A stretch of 64,000 bases of DNA from Cladocopium goreaui (GCA_947184155.2 CAMXCT020002018.1:55127-119126), one strand, 5' to 3'; positions 36,815 through 48,700 are shown, numbered from the stretch's first letter. Translations and numbers: made by a program. Notes: generated by a model not told the origin, from the letters alone.

Positions 36815-37318
36815 CGGACGGAAGATGGGCCAAATACAAGACGGGCAGCTGTCCGCGCATGTAAGTACCTAAGAGCCATGGTTAACCCATATGGGTCCAT
36901 CATACACGAAGTGCATAAGGCGGCCCGCATCCACACACAAATGAGCAAAGGAACAGCAGGGTCAACCGCAGATTATCGCCCACAAGGAGGAGAGCTCCCA
37001 GTAATATCTCCAGAACTGACTTCCGAGTTACTACATTGCCTATCCACGCTACCTGACCCATGGCCCCTGGCTAAGATCACGATAGATATGGAGAAACCAA
37101 GCCAGTGGGTTTCCAAATTGTGCCGACTCTACTTTGCTGATGAATATGCCAGACGAACAGTAGGGGCACCCTCGGCGTCACAGGCCCCAGACATCGAGGC
37201 AGCACTCCAGGCGATCCAGAAAATCCTCCCAAAGCTTGAGGTAAGGATGATCGAATTCTTAGCGGAATGGCTACTCACCTTCCTGATACCAGCAACGCTA
37301 TTGGAAGTGAGGGCACCT

Positions 37319-37405
37319 CATATTTCCTTTATGTTCCTCATTTTTTTCTGTCCAACGCCGTATGGCTTCCGCCAGGTCGTTCAATATTTCCTTTATGTTC
37401 CTCAA
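37319..37405 (-). mobile_element. Short SINE-like 3'-end insertion with target-site duplication
   Basis: ATATTTCCTTTATGTTCCTC occurs on both sides (37,320 and 37,386) of about 45 bp reading TTTTTTTCTGTCCAACGCCG and GCTTCCGCCAGGTCGTT. The intact parent gene has this 20-bp sequence only once. On the minus strand the insert ends in a run of A, so it looks like a 5'-truncated SINE tail copied in by a LINE-type mechanism. Confidence 0.85.
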
Positions 37406-37710
37406 GGAATCTGGTTTAGAGAACTGTACCTCGGCTTAAAAGTCACGGCATCTTTTGACCGATCTGAATCGTACACGCGAGTCATAGATGGCCAAGTTAG
37501 ATGCATCACCCCAGAAATTAAGCCACAGAACCTGTACATCTGGAACATTCAGTTTATCAGTGTTTTTGTGCCCGCATGGATGATCCCTCCTGTCTACCAC
37601 AGCCTGCGCAGGGAAAGCATCAAGAACGCGAGTTCCGCCAGTATACGTGTCCAGTCTGTCCGCCCCACCTGGTTCGAAGACCTCGTGGTGCCCAAAGGAC
37701 CTACTCTGCA

Positions 37711-37867
37711 ATTTTTTTCCGTCCGACGCCTTCGTGGCTTCCGCCAGGTCGTTCAACATGTTCAAGAGCTTGTTGCAATTGGGATTAATTGATTAATTAA
37801 GTCACACAAAGGCCGTTGCTGTAGTGGCCGGAAAAGTAAACTGGTGGAGGACCGATACATAGTCCTA
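37711..37867 (-). mobile_element. SINE-like element (about 155 bp) with target-site duplication
   Basis: The flanks AAAGGACCTACTCTGCA and AAAGGAGCTACTCTGCA are near-identical 17-bp direct repeats, while the parent gene has the site once. On the minus strand the insert starts GGACTATGTATCGGTCC (a hairpin), contains GGCCACTACAGCAACGGCC and an AATTAATCAATTAAT stretch, then AACGACCTGGCGGAAGCC, and ends GGACGGAAAAAAA. No clear tRNA A and B boxes are seen. It matches my memory of abundant Symbiodinium short repeats, but the family name is not established here. Confidence 0.8.
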
Positions 37868-38938
37868 AAGGAGCTACTCTGCAAACGGACCAAGGGCAGC
37901 CCCAACCGCTGCATGGCCTTAAACTGGTTATTAAAGAAGAGGTGCTACCGATGAAAGAACAACCAGAATTCCCAGCACTAGCATTACTGGCTTCACGTGG
38001 CTTCCTTGCACCGGATACATGGAAATGCAAACGAGCGCAGGTTAGCCTCAAGGCAACAATTGACGTCCCAATGCTAGGCACGATCATCGAACAAAATGGC
38101 GATAGGCTTTTAGAGGATTCCCACATGCCAGTGGGATGGGCCGCTACACATCGATGGTGCCGTCCAGCAATGTTGTAATCGATCTGCAACCCTTCAAGAG
38201 CTCGACGATATGTTAAGCGAATACGATATGAAAAGAGACTCAGTAGAAATAAATCACAGAGCACCCCAGTGGTCTCACAACGCAGTGTGGAACCGAAAAT
38301 ACATGGAACCGAAGACAGGATACACACTGCGGCAACTGTGGCTGACTCCGAGCCGGCCATTGGGCGCAAATCATCTCCGTCTTCTGATGTGAAAGATGTG
38401 ACATTCGCCGTGCAGTAGCCGCTATCGCAGACCTGCCGTCCTCCACGCTGCCTGACAGTCCCTTCATTCTCGCGTTGGGACGCCAGCAGCCCAAAGTGCC
38501 ACCACAAACTGGCACCTTGGCACAAAGAGCCCTGGAGGAATGGAAACGCACCCTATGCGAAAACAAGGCAGTTGCGATCCTTGAACAGATGCAAGCCGGC
38601 CGACCGGCCCTCATCCGAAAAGATGGCGGCGAAATGCTTATTGCCATTGTCCTTGACAGGCCACTCGCGGACGCCAAGGTATCAGAACGACCCCAGTAAT
38701 CGCAAACGGTTGACGCAAACGGTTGACGTGGAGACCATCCACGGTTGCCACACACGACGCGTGACCACTGTGCAACACAGCTGGTGTCACCATGGGGTCC
38801 CCATGGTTGACTAGTGCTTAGGACACCCCCTTTACCTGGACAACTGACTTTGTAGTAAGCTTGCCTGAGTAATTAGGGGAGGGAGGAAGGGGGAGGGGGC
38901 AATAGTAACAATCTAATGGAGTCACTAATTTTGCCTAG

Positions 38939-39460
38939 TAACTGGTAGCGTAGGACGATGTCAAAGTACATCAAGCCATGGCGCCCGTTGCTGTTTTGCT
39001 CAGCTCAATCCACTGCTTTCACTGCTGGAATGCCGTCTGACCACATGGATACCACCGAGCGAACTGGCATGCCTCAAGAGTCACAATGAGGCACAAGATC
39101 TCCTCCTCTTACAAGACTATGTTTGCAAACTGTTGCATACGCAACGGACGCTGGAAGACACTTTGCCTTATTGCAGCAAACAGAATTTCTTGTAGGCGTA
39201 ATTAATGAGCAGGATTGCAGAGCCATACGCACGGCTGTTGCCTAAAGAGTCTGCGCATCCGTATAGAAGCCCGTGCCAATGTAACAGAACGTGCAGATAT
39301 GCCGACAGCTACAGCAAGCGAGTGTTCAATCCCACCATACAGAGGACCTTGACACAGCTGACACAAGTTGCCCGTCCAGAACTTCTGCTGAACATTTCGC
39401 TGATCAAACTGGTCCCTGTCCAAGGAATTGAACGCTACAGAAGATCTTTGCACTGCTGAC
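38939..39460 (+). pseudogene. Decayed copy of the small coiled-coil ORF
   Basis: Plus-strand sequence matches the minus-strand ORF at 41,816-42,271: CAAGCCATGGCGCCCGTTGC upstream, then the peptide NEAQDLLLLQDYV and RTLEDT, after which frameshifts and stops break it. It follows the helicase pseudogene at the same relative position as the intact pair, completing the left arm of the inverted duplication. Confidence 0.85.
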
Positions 39461-39529
39461 ACAAACTGCCTTTCTGAACTTCTGCTGAGCATTTATTTAA
39501 GCTGACAACTCTTAGGTGAAGGATGGTTT

Positions 39530-39820
39530 TTCCTGTTGTTGATTTGTTTTTTGGGCCTGCAAATATGACACATAAGTTGTCATCTGCATGCGCCGAGACT
39601 GAGCTATCACCTCTGCCTCAACAGATCTTTTCACCCATAACTGGAACCTGTCACGTCACTGCTCTTTGTGGTTGTGTGGTTGTTTGTTTTTTGTGTGGTT
39701 TGTTTTTGTTTGTGTTTGTTTTTGGTGTTGTTTTTGCTTTTGGTTCTTTGTGTTTCGGTTCTTGTTCGCTGGTAACGTGACAAGGGAATAGGACTATGTA
39801 TCGGTCCTCTACCAGTTTAC
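39530..39820. repeat. Left arm of a 280-bp palindrome
   Basis: Runs GGGCCTGC...ACATAAGTTGTCAT through a G/T-rich stretch to AGGACTATGTATCGGTCCTC at 39,792-39,820. Its reverse complement is at 39,889-40,170, with about 85 per cent identity and a perfect 29-bp inner end. The 68-bp spacer and the inner end are SINE-like sequence. Confidence 0.9.
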
Positions 39821-39888
39821 TTTTGCGGCCACTACAGCTTCGGCCCCTGCGTGAATTAATTAATTAGTCTCAAATGCAACATGCTTGG
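39792..39888 (+). mobile_element. Partial SINE-like element at palindrome centre
   Basis: Starts AGGACTATGTATCGGTCC, then TTTTGCGGCCACTACAGC and GAATTAATTAATTAG, as in the 37,711 element, but lacks the AACGACCTGGCG end and A tail. It forms the centre of the inverted repeat. Confidence 0.75.
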
Positions 39889-40170
39889 AAACTGGTAGAG
39901 GACCGATACATAGTCCTATTCTGTCACGTTCATCAGAAAACGCGAAACAAAGCACAAAGAAACAAAAGCGACAACAACGCCAAACACAAAAACAAAAAAA
40001 CAACACACCCAAAAAGCAAACAACCACACAACCACAAAAAAGTGACGTGACAGTTACCAGTTTATGGGTGAAAAAGATCTATTGAGGCAAGAGGTGATAA
40101 CTTAGTATCATCTCGGCGCATGCAAATGACAACTTATGTGCCATGTTGACGCAGGCCCATAAATCCAAAC
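39889..40170. repeat. Right arm of a 280-bp palindrome
   Basis: Reverse complement of 39,530-39,820, ending near AGGCCCATAAATCCAAAC. Arms this long so close together would form a stable cruciform. Confidence 0.9.
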
Positions 40171-40490
40171 AACAATCGGACCAACCACAAAATCACAATG
40201 GGCCACTTCAGAGGGTGCAGGAAGCAACAAAGCTCAATGCGGAAACCAGGGATCCCCCCAGCCAGGATCCCCGAGATCACAGAGAGCAGCCTTCAGCATA
40301 ACATAACACCCTGACACTTTGAAGCAAACACCGACAAAGCCGGGTCGCAACGAAAGTGGTGAGAAAGACTACCGCAGTGAAACAGGAAGGTGAAACATGG
40401 TCTAAGGTGAGAATGACAGGAAGGCTACGGCACTCAGGGCACACTCAGAGTCCGCTCAGTAGTGCTTTTCCAATCATCATACTCGCAAGG
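40110..40490. repeat. Direct repeat, copy 1 (offset about 1,064 bp)
   Basis: Contains CGCATGCAAATGACAACTT, AATGCGGAAACCAGGGATCC, and CAGAGTCCGCTCAGTAGTGC, all repeated in the same order at 41,175-41,550. Confidence 0.85.
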
Positions 40491-40848
40491 GTTATCCATG
40501 TGCATTCCACGAGTGCGGAAAGGTCTAGAGCTCAGTTGTCTTTTTTCCCACATCAGCATCAGAATTGCGGTTGCGGTGAGCACCACAGTGCTAGTGCTCT
40601 TGCAAGTAGTCTTCATGGGATGGGAGATTGTGCTCATCATCAGCGCGTGGTGATATCTGCGCATTGAGTTCTTCCGATGATGTGCTGGCTCCTCTGGCTG
40701 TGTGATGAAGCTGCAGTATGGCTTTCTGCGCTTGGGTTACTTCGTAACTGGCAGATATTGTGCAACTATCCAATATACAGCCAATCTGGCGGAGCTGGCG
40801 TATGGACGCTTCAAGGTCAGTGACTCTCTGGGATGGGATGTTTTGTAT

Positions 40849-40977
40849 TTTTTTTTCCGTCCAACGCCTCCGAGGCTTTCGCCAGGTCGTTACACAAGCT
40901 TTAACTTGCCGGAAATTGAATTGATATGCATGAAAAGCCACAAAAGAGAGCTGGTGTGGACCTTTACATAGTCCATA
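40849..40977 (-). mobile_element. Diverged SINE-like element
   Basis: On the minus strand it starts GGACTATGTAAAGGTCC and ends AACGACCTGGCGAAAGCCTC, then GGCGTTGGACGGAAAAAAAA. It is the same family as the 37,711 insertion with an altered middle. No target-site duplication was recognised. Confidence 0.7.
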
Positions 40978-41174
40978 AAGCAATCCAATTGCCGAGGGCG
41001 AGCACAAACCAACAAGAAAGCAAACAAAACAAAAACCACAAAAAGCAAAACACACAAAAAACAACAAAACAAACAAAACAGCACAAAAAAACAGGGCAAA
41101 TGGACAGCAATGTGCTCTTGAGATGAATTCCGATAGCAGCTTGTGTGCCATCCTTCGCGCAGGCCATCATACAT

Positions 41175-41550
41175 CTCGACGCATGCAAATGACAACTTCT
41201 GTGCCATGTCAACGCAGGCCCTTAAACAAGAAAACAACCAAAACAACCAACCACAAACTCACTCAGGGCCACATCACAGGGTGCTGAAGCAACACAGCTC
41301 AATGCGGAAACCAGGGATCCCCCCAGCCAGGATCCCCGAGATCTCAAAGAGCAGCCATCATGGCATAATATAGCACCCAAACACTTTGAAGCAAACACCG
41401 TCAACGCCGGGTCACTACAAAGTGGTGAGAAGCTACCGCAGTGAAACAGGAAAGTGAAACGTGATCTAAGGTGAAAAAGACGGCGCGGTAACAGCACTCA
41501 GGTACCCTCAGAGTCCGCTCAGTACTGCTTTTCCAATCATCATATTGCAC
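41175..41550. repeat. Direct repeat, copy 2 (offset about 1,064 bp)
   Basis: Second copy of 40,110-40,490. Minus-strand frames in each copy carry related short peptides (CKSTS..., then YDDWKSS/TTERTL), so the duplicated segment may once have been coding. Confidence 0.85.
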
Positions 41551-41781
41551 CGAAATTGTTAGTGGCACTACCATGCTAGTGCTCTTGCATTGCATCTTCG
41601 TGATATGGGAGAAAGTACCCATATATGGGAGTTGCAGTGCACTCTGGCGGTGTATACCACTTTCAAAACTGAATCCAATGCGATCGAGTTCGCGAAGGGC
41701 GAGCTCGACCGCATGGATGCAGGCTTGCAAGCGTTGCGCAGCTCGAGCGGTCAACTTGGCAGGTGTTGAAATCAACTGCAT
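41401..41781 (-). CDS. Unrecognised open fragment downstream of the coiled-coil ORF
   Basis: A 126-codon frame reading LTARAAQRLQACIHAVELAL and RELDRIGFSFESG, which looks helical, then a less protein-like tail. A related end (EYDDWKSTTERTL) occurs on the same strand in the other repeat copy at about 40.44-40.48 kb. It may be a further exon or a decayed 3' part of the element. Confidence 0.25.
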   Translation of the reverse strand: MQLISTPAKLTARAAQRLQACIHAVELALRELDRIGFSFESGIHRQSALQLPYMGTFSHITKMQCKSTSMVVPLTISVQYDDWKSSTERTLRVPECCYRAVFFTLDHVSLSCFTAVASHHFVVTRR

Positions 41782-41815
41782 TAGATGCGGTCAATGATCA
41801 TGGTAGCTGGCTCAG

Positions 41816-42271
41816 TTACATTGGTGTAGGAATACGAGCGTTTTTCTCTGCCCAGGGACCAGGTCTATCCTCAAAGTGCTCAAAAGAGGTTCTGGACAGG
41901 CAACTTGTGTCAGCTGTGTTAAGGTCCTCAGTCCGGTACTGTTGTACGCTCGCATGCATGAGCTGTAGCTGTCGACTAATCACTTCTCGTTCTGTAACGT
42001 TGGCACGGGCTTCTACTCGAATGCGCAGACTTCTTATGCAACAGCAGGCTGTGCGAATGTCTCTGCAGTCTTGCTCGTTGATAACACCTGCAAGGAGTTC
42101 CGTTTGCTGCAATACGGCGTGGGTGTCTTCCAAAGTTCTGAGAGTGTTCGTCAGTCTGTGCACATAGTCCTGCAGTAAGAGGAGATCCTGTGCCTCATTG
42201 TGAATCTGGGGTTCCTGAGGCAGGCATACTACTTCGTTTGATTGCACGGAGCTCATATGGTCGGGTGACAT
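41816..42271 (-). CDS. Small coiled-coil protein (151 aa), downstream of the helicase ORF
   Basis: ATG-initiated, 151 codons, stop at 41,816. Predicted largely helical: NEAQDLLLLQDYVHRLTNTL, RTLEDTHAVLQQTELL, then EQDCRDIRTACCCIRSLRIR and VTEREVISRQLQLMHASV. Leucine and isoleucine spacing suggests coiled coil; the CCC cluster is unusual. No family recognised. It lies about 440 bp after the end of the helicase ORF on the same strand, and a decayed copy keeps the same order in the inverted arm, so the two ORFs travel together. Confidence 0.5.
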   Translation of the reverse strand: MSPDHMSSVQSNEVVCLPQEPQIHNEAQDLLLLQDYVHRLTNTLRTLEDTHAVLQQTELLAGVINEQDCRDIRTACCCIRSLRIRVEARANVTEREVISRQLQLMHASVQQYRTEDLNTADTSCLSRTSFEHFEDRPGPWAEKNARIPTPM

Positions 42272-42469
42272 TCAAGCAATGCAGGTACTGGATTGCCTGA
42301 GCAAGACAGCAACGGGCGCCATGGCTTGATGTGCTTTGACATCTCACTACACTACCATGCAACGTTTAAGGACACAAAATAACAAACAACCCATAACAGG
42401 ATAATTAGTATAAACGCCCCCCCCGCCTCCCGTCCCATGCTCGATTCTGCATGCTGAGAACATGGTAGC

Positions 42470-42650
42470 CGCAGCGGGCAGTAATCAACCATGAGTACCC
42501 CATGGTGACAACGCCGCTCAACTTTACTGTCACCAAGATATCTTGTGCTGGCAATCCTATGCTGGCTCCAGCATGTTGACTGGAAAAGGGATAGTAGCAG
42601 GCAGTTATCAACCATGGGTACCCCATGGTGACAACGCCGTTCAAGTTAGT
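42470..42650. repeat. Two-copy repeat after the helicase stop codon
   Basis: ATCAACCATGAGTACCCCAT at about 42,486 and ATCAACCATGGGTACCCCAT at about 42,608 each begin ATGGTGACAACGCCG...; offset about 122 bp. A related CACCATGGGGTCCCCATGG is found near 38,790 in the inverted arm. Confidence 0.8.
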
Positions 42651-42710
42651 TGAAGTTGGATGCTGATTGCTCTTCGTGGAACTTGGGTACTTTGTGTCAT
42701 TTGGTGCGTT

Positions 42711-45700
42711 TTATTGGAACTGTTCGTGTGGTGTAGTGCGAAGGTCTCGACTGCTACTGGCACCACTCGCGCTCGCAGTGGCAGAGGGTGGCTCACTGCT
42801 CTCCGCAGGTTTCATCATTTGGGCTATGAGCGGGTGAGTATGCTTATCGCGCAGGATGCGTGTCATTTCGCGGGTAAATGCCGCAGGGTCATCAACTAAT
42901 TTCTTTGCTTCCTCCAGTGGCTTGTCCAGAACAATGGCAATAAGCATTTCCCCGCCATCTTTGTGGATGATGGTCGGTCGTCCAGCTTGTATCTCGGCAA
43001 GGATTGCTACTGCCTTGTTTTCGCACAGAGTACGCTCCCATTCTTCCAGTGCCCTTTGCGCTAGGGTATCAGTCTGTGGTGGGGCTTTCAGGGCAGCTGG
43101 TGTTCCTAACGCTTGTATGAAGGGGCTGTCCGGAGGAATGGGGGGCGGAAAATGCCGAATGGCCGATACGGCACGCTGAAGGTCATCTGCCTGTACTTCA
43201 TAGGAAGTGGTCGTTTTTTTATTTACTGCAGGTTCGGAGTCAGCCCATAGCTGTTCCAGCGTATATCCAGGTCTTGGTTCCATATACTTGCGGTTCCACA
43301 CTGCATGATGGGACCATTGAGGCGCGTCATGGTTGATTTCAACAGAATCTCGTTTCATGTCGTATTCCTTGAGCATATCGTCTAATTCTTGCAAACTAGC
43401 AGTTCTGTGAATGCAACATTGTCTGACAGCGCCATCGATGTGGAGTGGCCATCCTACTGGCATGTGGGAGTCTTCCAGGAGCCCATCGCCATTTTGCTCT
43501 ATGATTGTACCCAACATGGGGACATCAATAGTTGCTTTCAGGCTGACTTGTGCACGTTTGCACTTCCATGTATCAGGTGCCAACAGGCCCCTGCTAGCCA
43601 ACAGCTCAAGCGACTGGAATTGCGGTTGGTCAGTCGCTGGTAACACTTCTTCTTTGATGACTAACTTAAGACCATGAAGTGGCTGGGCTTGCTCCTTGTG
43701 AGGGTCTTGAGATTGCTGAGAGGTAGGGTCCTTAGGTGTTGTGTCCTCAAACCAAGTAGGGCGGACTGACTGGACTCCTATGGGGCTGCCAGAACTCACA
43801 GTTTTGATGCTTTCTCTGCGTAGGCTATGATAGACAGGCGGGATCATCCATGCTGGCACAAAGACTGTGATGAACTGCACATTCCAAATGACCTGCAAAT
43901 TCTGCGGCTTCACTTCAGGCGTGATGCATCTTACCTGGCCATCGATCACTCTGGTATATGACTCAGAGCGGTCAAAGGACGCTGTGACTTTCAGGCCTAA
44001 GTAAAGTTCCCTGAACCAGTATTCCTTGAGCATCATGAAGGAAAGATGAGGTGCCCTCACTTCCATTACGTGCCTGGCTGGCATTAACAGAGTTACCATC
44101 CATTCAGCTAAGAATTCAATCATCTTGACTTCAAGTTTGGGGAGGATGGCTTGAACTGCTCGGAGGGCGCCTGCAATGTCCGGAACATGTTTACGTGAGG
44201 GAAGTCCTACTGTGCGCTTGGCGTACTCGTCCGCAAAATAAAGTCTGCACAATTTTGAGACCCATTGGCTCGGTTTCTCCATATCGATGGTAATTTTGGC
44301 TAAGGGCCATGGGTCTGGGAGCGTGGATAGGCAATGCAATAACTCAGAGGTGAGGTCTGCTGATATTACTGGGAGGGCTTCTCCTTGTGGGCGATAATCA
44401 ACAGGAGGTCCAACCATGCCTTTACTTCTTTGCGTGTGGGTGCGGGCGGCACTATGCACAGCTTGGATGGTGGTTTCGTATTGGTTGACCATGGCTCTCA
44501 GGTATTTACATGCGCGGACAGCTGCTTTTCTTGTGCTCGGGCCATCCTCTGGCTGGTTCTTGGCGGCTACTGCAAGAATGTCCCTCGCTTCTTCTTCTGG
44601 CGACCGTTTGGGTTCCGCATCAGGTGTAGGTGCATCAGGAGCGGTACCTTGAACTGGTGCCTCTGCTGCGCGTGGCAGGTGGTCTGGGATTGGCAAGTTT
44701 GGGTGTAATCGCCATCCATCAAAGAAATATATGCCAGGCAGGGACAGGATCTCCTGGTCTGGGCCTGTCTGCGCTACTACATTCCCGGTGCGTGCTTTAT
44801 ACAGTCCTGAAGGTAGGCACACGTATGTGGGAAAGGGTGTGCGATCAGCAGCATAGGCATATAGGACGACTTCGGAGAAAGGGAGATGTTGCTTGGGGAG
44901 CCACTTGTGTTGGGTTCGCAAGCCTGCTTGAATTTCTTGGAAGCGCGCTCTGTCCAACCATCGAAGGTCTGACCCTCGGACCAATATCAAACGGTACCTT
45001 GCTCGCTTTACCTCATCAGCATGCTGATCGTAGTATTGGTTGGCGATAGCGAGGGGCGGGTATTCCCAGTTTGGTGGTGAATTCAGTGACCAACGGCTTA
45101 ATTGCGCAAGATTCTCTTGTACTGGGTCAGGGTCAAATTCTGGCCACTTCCATGTCGTTTCTCCCCTCCGTAGGCCCCCGATGCCGTAGGCGATGGTGGC
45201 AATCACCTGTGCCATGCCCATGAGCCCCATCATGTCCAGAGGTGAGACTAGCAAGGTTAATGATTTGGACCGGGTGAGTCCTACAGTGATTCTGCCCAGG
45301 CAATCTTCTGTATCTTCTGTAGGAGAGCCATTGGAGTAATATTTAGTGTTGAGAAAACCAATGCTGGGCTGAGCCACGATTGATACCTGTGCTGTTCCTC
45401 CGGCTGAATTGGCGATTGTCTCGACACGCAAGGTACGAACATAGTCTCTTTTGAGCACGGAGCGATTCAAGTTGTTCTTGTGATCAGTTGCTGTGGTCAT
45501 TGTAAAGAGTCCATCCGCAAATCCAGCATTACAAGGGAAGGAGGTGAGGACCTCTGACACAAGAGTCTCTAGGTCAGTCGCTACCAAACCGTTAATCCTA
45601 GCATTGGTATCCCAAAGCACTAGCTGAAACCCTGGTGGTTTGTCTGGTAGTCCTCCCGAGGCAAAACTGCCTAGTTCCCATAGGCCATTTACCTGTCTGC

Positions 45701-48700
45701 AGAGAGCGGGGTATCTTACTGCAACCACTGCATGGTATGTCACAGGACTAACTCTGGAACTGGAGGGAAGCATTAACCCCCAAGCATGGATGTCACTCAC
45801 ACCAGCGGTTTGGGAGTTTAAGGTTGCTTGTATGTCCCCAGCCATGGGCAGGAGGGTAGCGGCATGTTGCAAGATCCAGGCAAGGCGCACAAGAGACCGT
45901 GGAAGATTGAGAACAGCACCCTCCAGCAGTTCCGGTTCTACGAAACGGGAGTGTCGCCGCATAGTGGGCTGCGTTGCTTTAAATACGGCTTGGAGGCCTG
46001 GAAGAACAGCGCTGGCTACTTTGAGATCTTCCTCATCCTGTGGCGATAGCTGACTTGTCCATAGCCGGCCTAAAGTGGACTGCCCTCGTTTGAGAATTTG
46101 ACTAAGAGTCGTCAGACCTTCATTGGCCGAACCATCTAGCAGTCGAGTCATAGCATCGGCAAGGGTGGCTGGCGTGTAATAATTGCGGTTGCTTCGCAGG
46201 CCATGCTTTTTGGCGAGCAGTAGTTGTCGGGAGCGCTTTGCGTTGCGAGCTGCCCGATCAATGCCGCCGGGTGTCTGCTCTGAGTCTCCTGTCCACAATA
46301 CCAGAGGTTGCTGCCTCAGCAGGCTGATAACTGCAATTTCTCGGTCAGTGCCATACTGCTGGCCTTCATCAATAACAAGGAGGGAGAGCTCTTGCATAAA
46401 ACCACCCATTGTGGACCATTGCATGGTAAGATCCTGGGCTACCGTTCCCCCGGTGGCTAAGATTAGCTGACACTTGTGCAACATTTGCCTTCTTTCTTTG
46501 GGGTGGATATCAAATTTTGTGTGGGAGTAACTGCTTTTGTTGCGCTCTTGGTCTCCCACCAGCCTACCTATGCGCCCAAACACCCCCGACGGGGGGTCGA
46601 GCCATAGGAGGAGGTCAGCAAAAGATCTAGTACCGGAGTTCTCTTTACAAATGAACAATATCTTAAGGCTGTCGGTGGTATCGATCTCAATCAGAGCCAG
46701 GATAAGGATTGCCATCGATTTCGACTTGCCTGCTCCGAAGAGCCCTTGGATGCACAGATCGAGCCGGTTGGTGAGCAAAGCCATTGTCACTGCACAGAGT
46801 GTGCCTAAAACATGTCCGTCAATTTCAGCAGCAAAAGATAGCGCTGTGGAGCGGGTCCAGGGGTGATGCTCGCCTTCAACGTGACATGGAGTTAGCACTA
46901 GGTGCAGCAACTGACCGCACAAATGCAAGAAATGTGATCTTTTGTTGCCCTCCATTCCCTCCACTGCTGTTTGGACATTATAGATGCCTAGTCCCAGGTG
47001 ATACCTGCACGGGGAGGTTTGCGCGACAGCTGTAAGCTCGCGGGTGGGCTTGGTACATCCAAACATCCACATTGTGTGGAGAAAAAAGACCTTTGGAACC
47101 GGACTGTTTTGCCCCTGGACAGTTGCATCAATAGGGTCCAGGCATTGGCCAGAATCAGTGTACAAGTCTTGGAGGGTTTCAAGCTGTTCCTTTGCAAAGA
47201 ACTTAATGGCTGGTACGGTAAGGAAGGCGACCTCAATGAATTTAGGGTTACATTGTCTGTATATACGTGAGGCTGCCAGCTCATCCTTCTTTTTGGCTGC
47301 ACGCGGTGTGATGGCGAGGACCAAACCAAATAGGACTTGGAGGTCATCTCCGTCATCAGCTGGTGCTTCTGCTGTGCCAACCATGGCGATGAGCCTACCC
47401 GTGCCAATGGGGCTGACTTTGTGATGGTGCGCATCGCTGGCAAGTAGGCTAAACACATCAGTTTTACCAAGGCTTGGATGTCGGAACGCGAATGCATCCT
47501 GTCCGCCTTTGACTCTCCAGTGGCCAAACTCGCTGCCTTTGAAGAGGAACTCCAGGGCAATGGGTTGTGATGGCTGTCGAACCGGTCCTGCACTTTGCAT
47601 TGTTAATCCTGTTTCATTATAGCCTTCATTAGGACTGAGCATGGGCAGGTAGTAGTCTAACATGTAGACAGCCATGGGCAGGGGTAGGGTACCAAGGAAC
47701 TGTTGGACCATGGTGGTATAATTATGCAAATTGGCCCTTGAGGAGATGGTAACCGTTGCCAACCCGGCTAGGTATTGGGTAGCTTCTTGCTCAGTTTTGA
47801 TCTCTGCGTTATGGACAGCAATTTGAGCAACCAGTGCCTGTGTTGTGGTTTCAGGTAGCTCGCACATTTCCGCTAGCTCACGCAGGAGTTTTCTGGCAGT
47901 TCTTGGGAGCTCAAAACTACACCATGAGATCAGGCGAAGAGGAGCTTGTGAGTACACTTCGAAGGGGAGTACCCCTGGGATGCCTTCCAGCTGTTCCATA
48001 TCCGGTCGTCCTTCTGGGAGGGCAACCCTAGTCCAATGCGAGTAGTTATGCTGTGCAGTGCCAAGGTACGCTCTCCATCCTGTGACATGCGTGATTTTAA
48101 AGCCTCGTTGCTTAAGCAATTTGATGTCATGGTTTGACGGGTTCCAGACACACAGCTTGTCATCCGCATGGTGGATGAGATGAATCTCTCTCAGCTGTGA
48201 TGGGTTGTATGTTGTTAGCAACGATGGTGGCAGCGCAATGGCTGCTAGCACTGTTGTACCATCAACATCTGGGAACTCTGAGAGGATTGTTTCCCATACC
48301 ATTCCTGCATACGAGCCAGCGCTGTGCCCTCGGATGTTGAAAGAGCCTATCATATATCCTGTCAATCTGAGGTAGTCCGCTGGACGGATTTCAGGGGGCA
48401 GGCAGACTCCGACCAGAGGATGTGCTACCAGTAGCTTGGTAAAAAGTCTCAGACCATGTGTGTACCCCGGCCATGGTGGTTTCCTATGCGCTGGAATGAT
48501 AGGGCAGAAGCGCAACAGTTTCATGGCTCGACTGATGATCTGTGCTTGTAATTGGTTCGCTCTGGGCATTCCTAAAACACGGCACCAGAAGTGTGCTCCG
48601 ATGGGAAACATGGCGATGTGCAGTAGCAAATATTCTTGCGTGTGGGCAGTGCCTGCTACTGTGCCAACTCTTGCATTCCAATCGTCCTGTTTGCTCAGGG

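Larger units (their letters stand above)
36815..38697 (+). pseudogene. Decayed partial copy of the large helicase ORF (C-terminal quarter)
   Basis: On the plus strand the sequence follows the last part of the 2,288 aa protein encoded on the minus strand at 42.7-49.6 kb: RAAVRACKYLRAMVN, PVISPELTSELLHCLSTLPD, PWPLAKITIDMEKPSQWVSK and, further on, FLAPDTWKCKRAQVSLKATI. Identity is high (about 85-90 per cent by eye) but the reading frame is broken by a short SINE-like piece at 37,343, a full insertion at 37,711 and single-base changes after 38,140. The start has no promoter or N-terminal part. It is one arm of a large inverted duplication. Confidence 0.88.

Noticed and set aside
40591..41151. 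186-codon minus-strand frame with a Phe/Cys-rich start
   Set aside because: The hydrophobic first half is the complement of an A/C-rich simple stretch plus a SINE-like element; only the last part may be old coding sequence.
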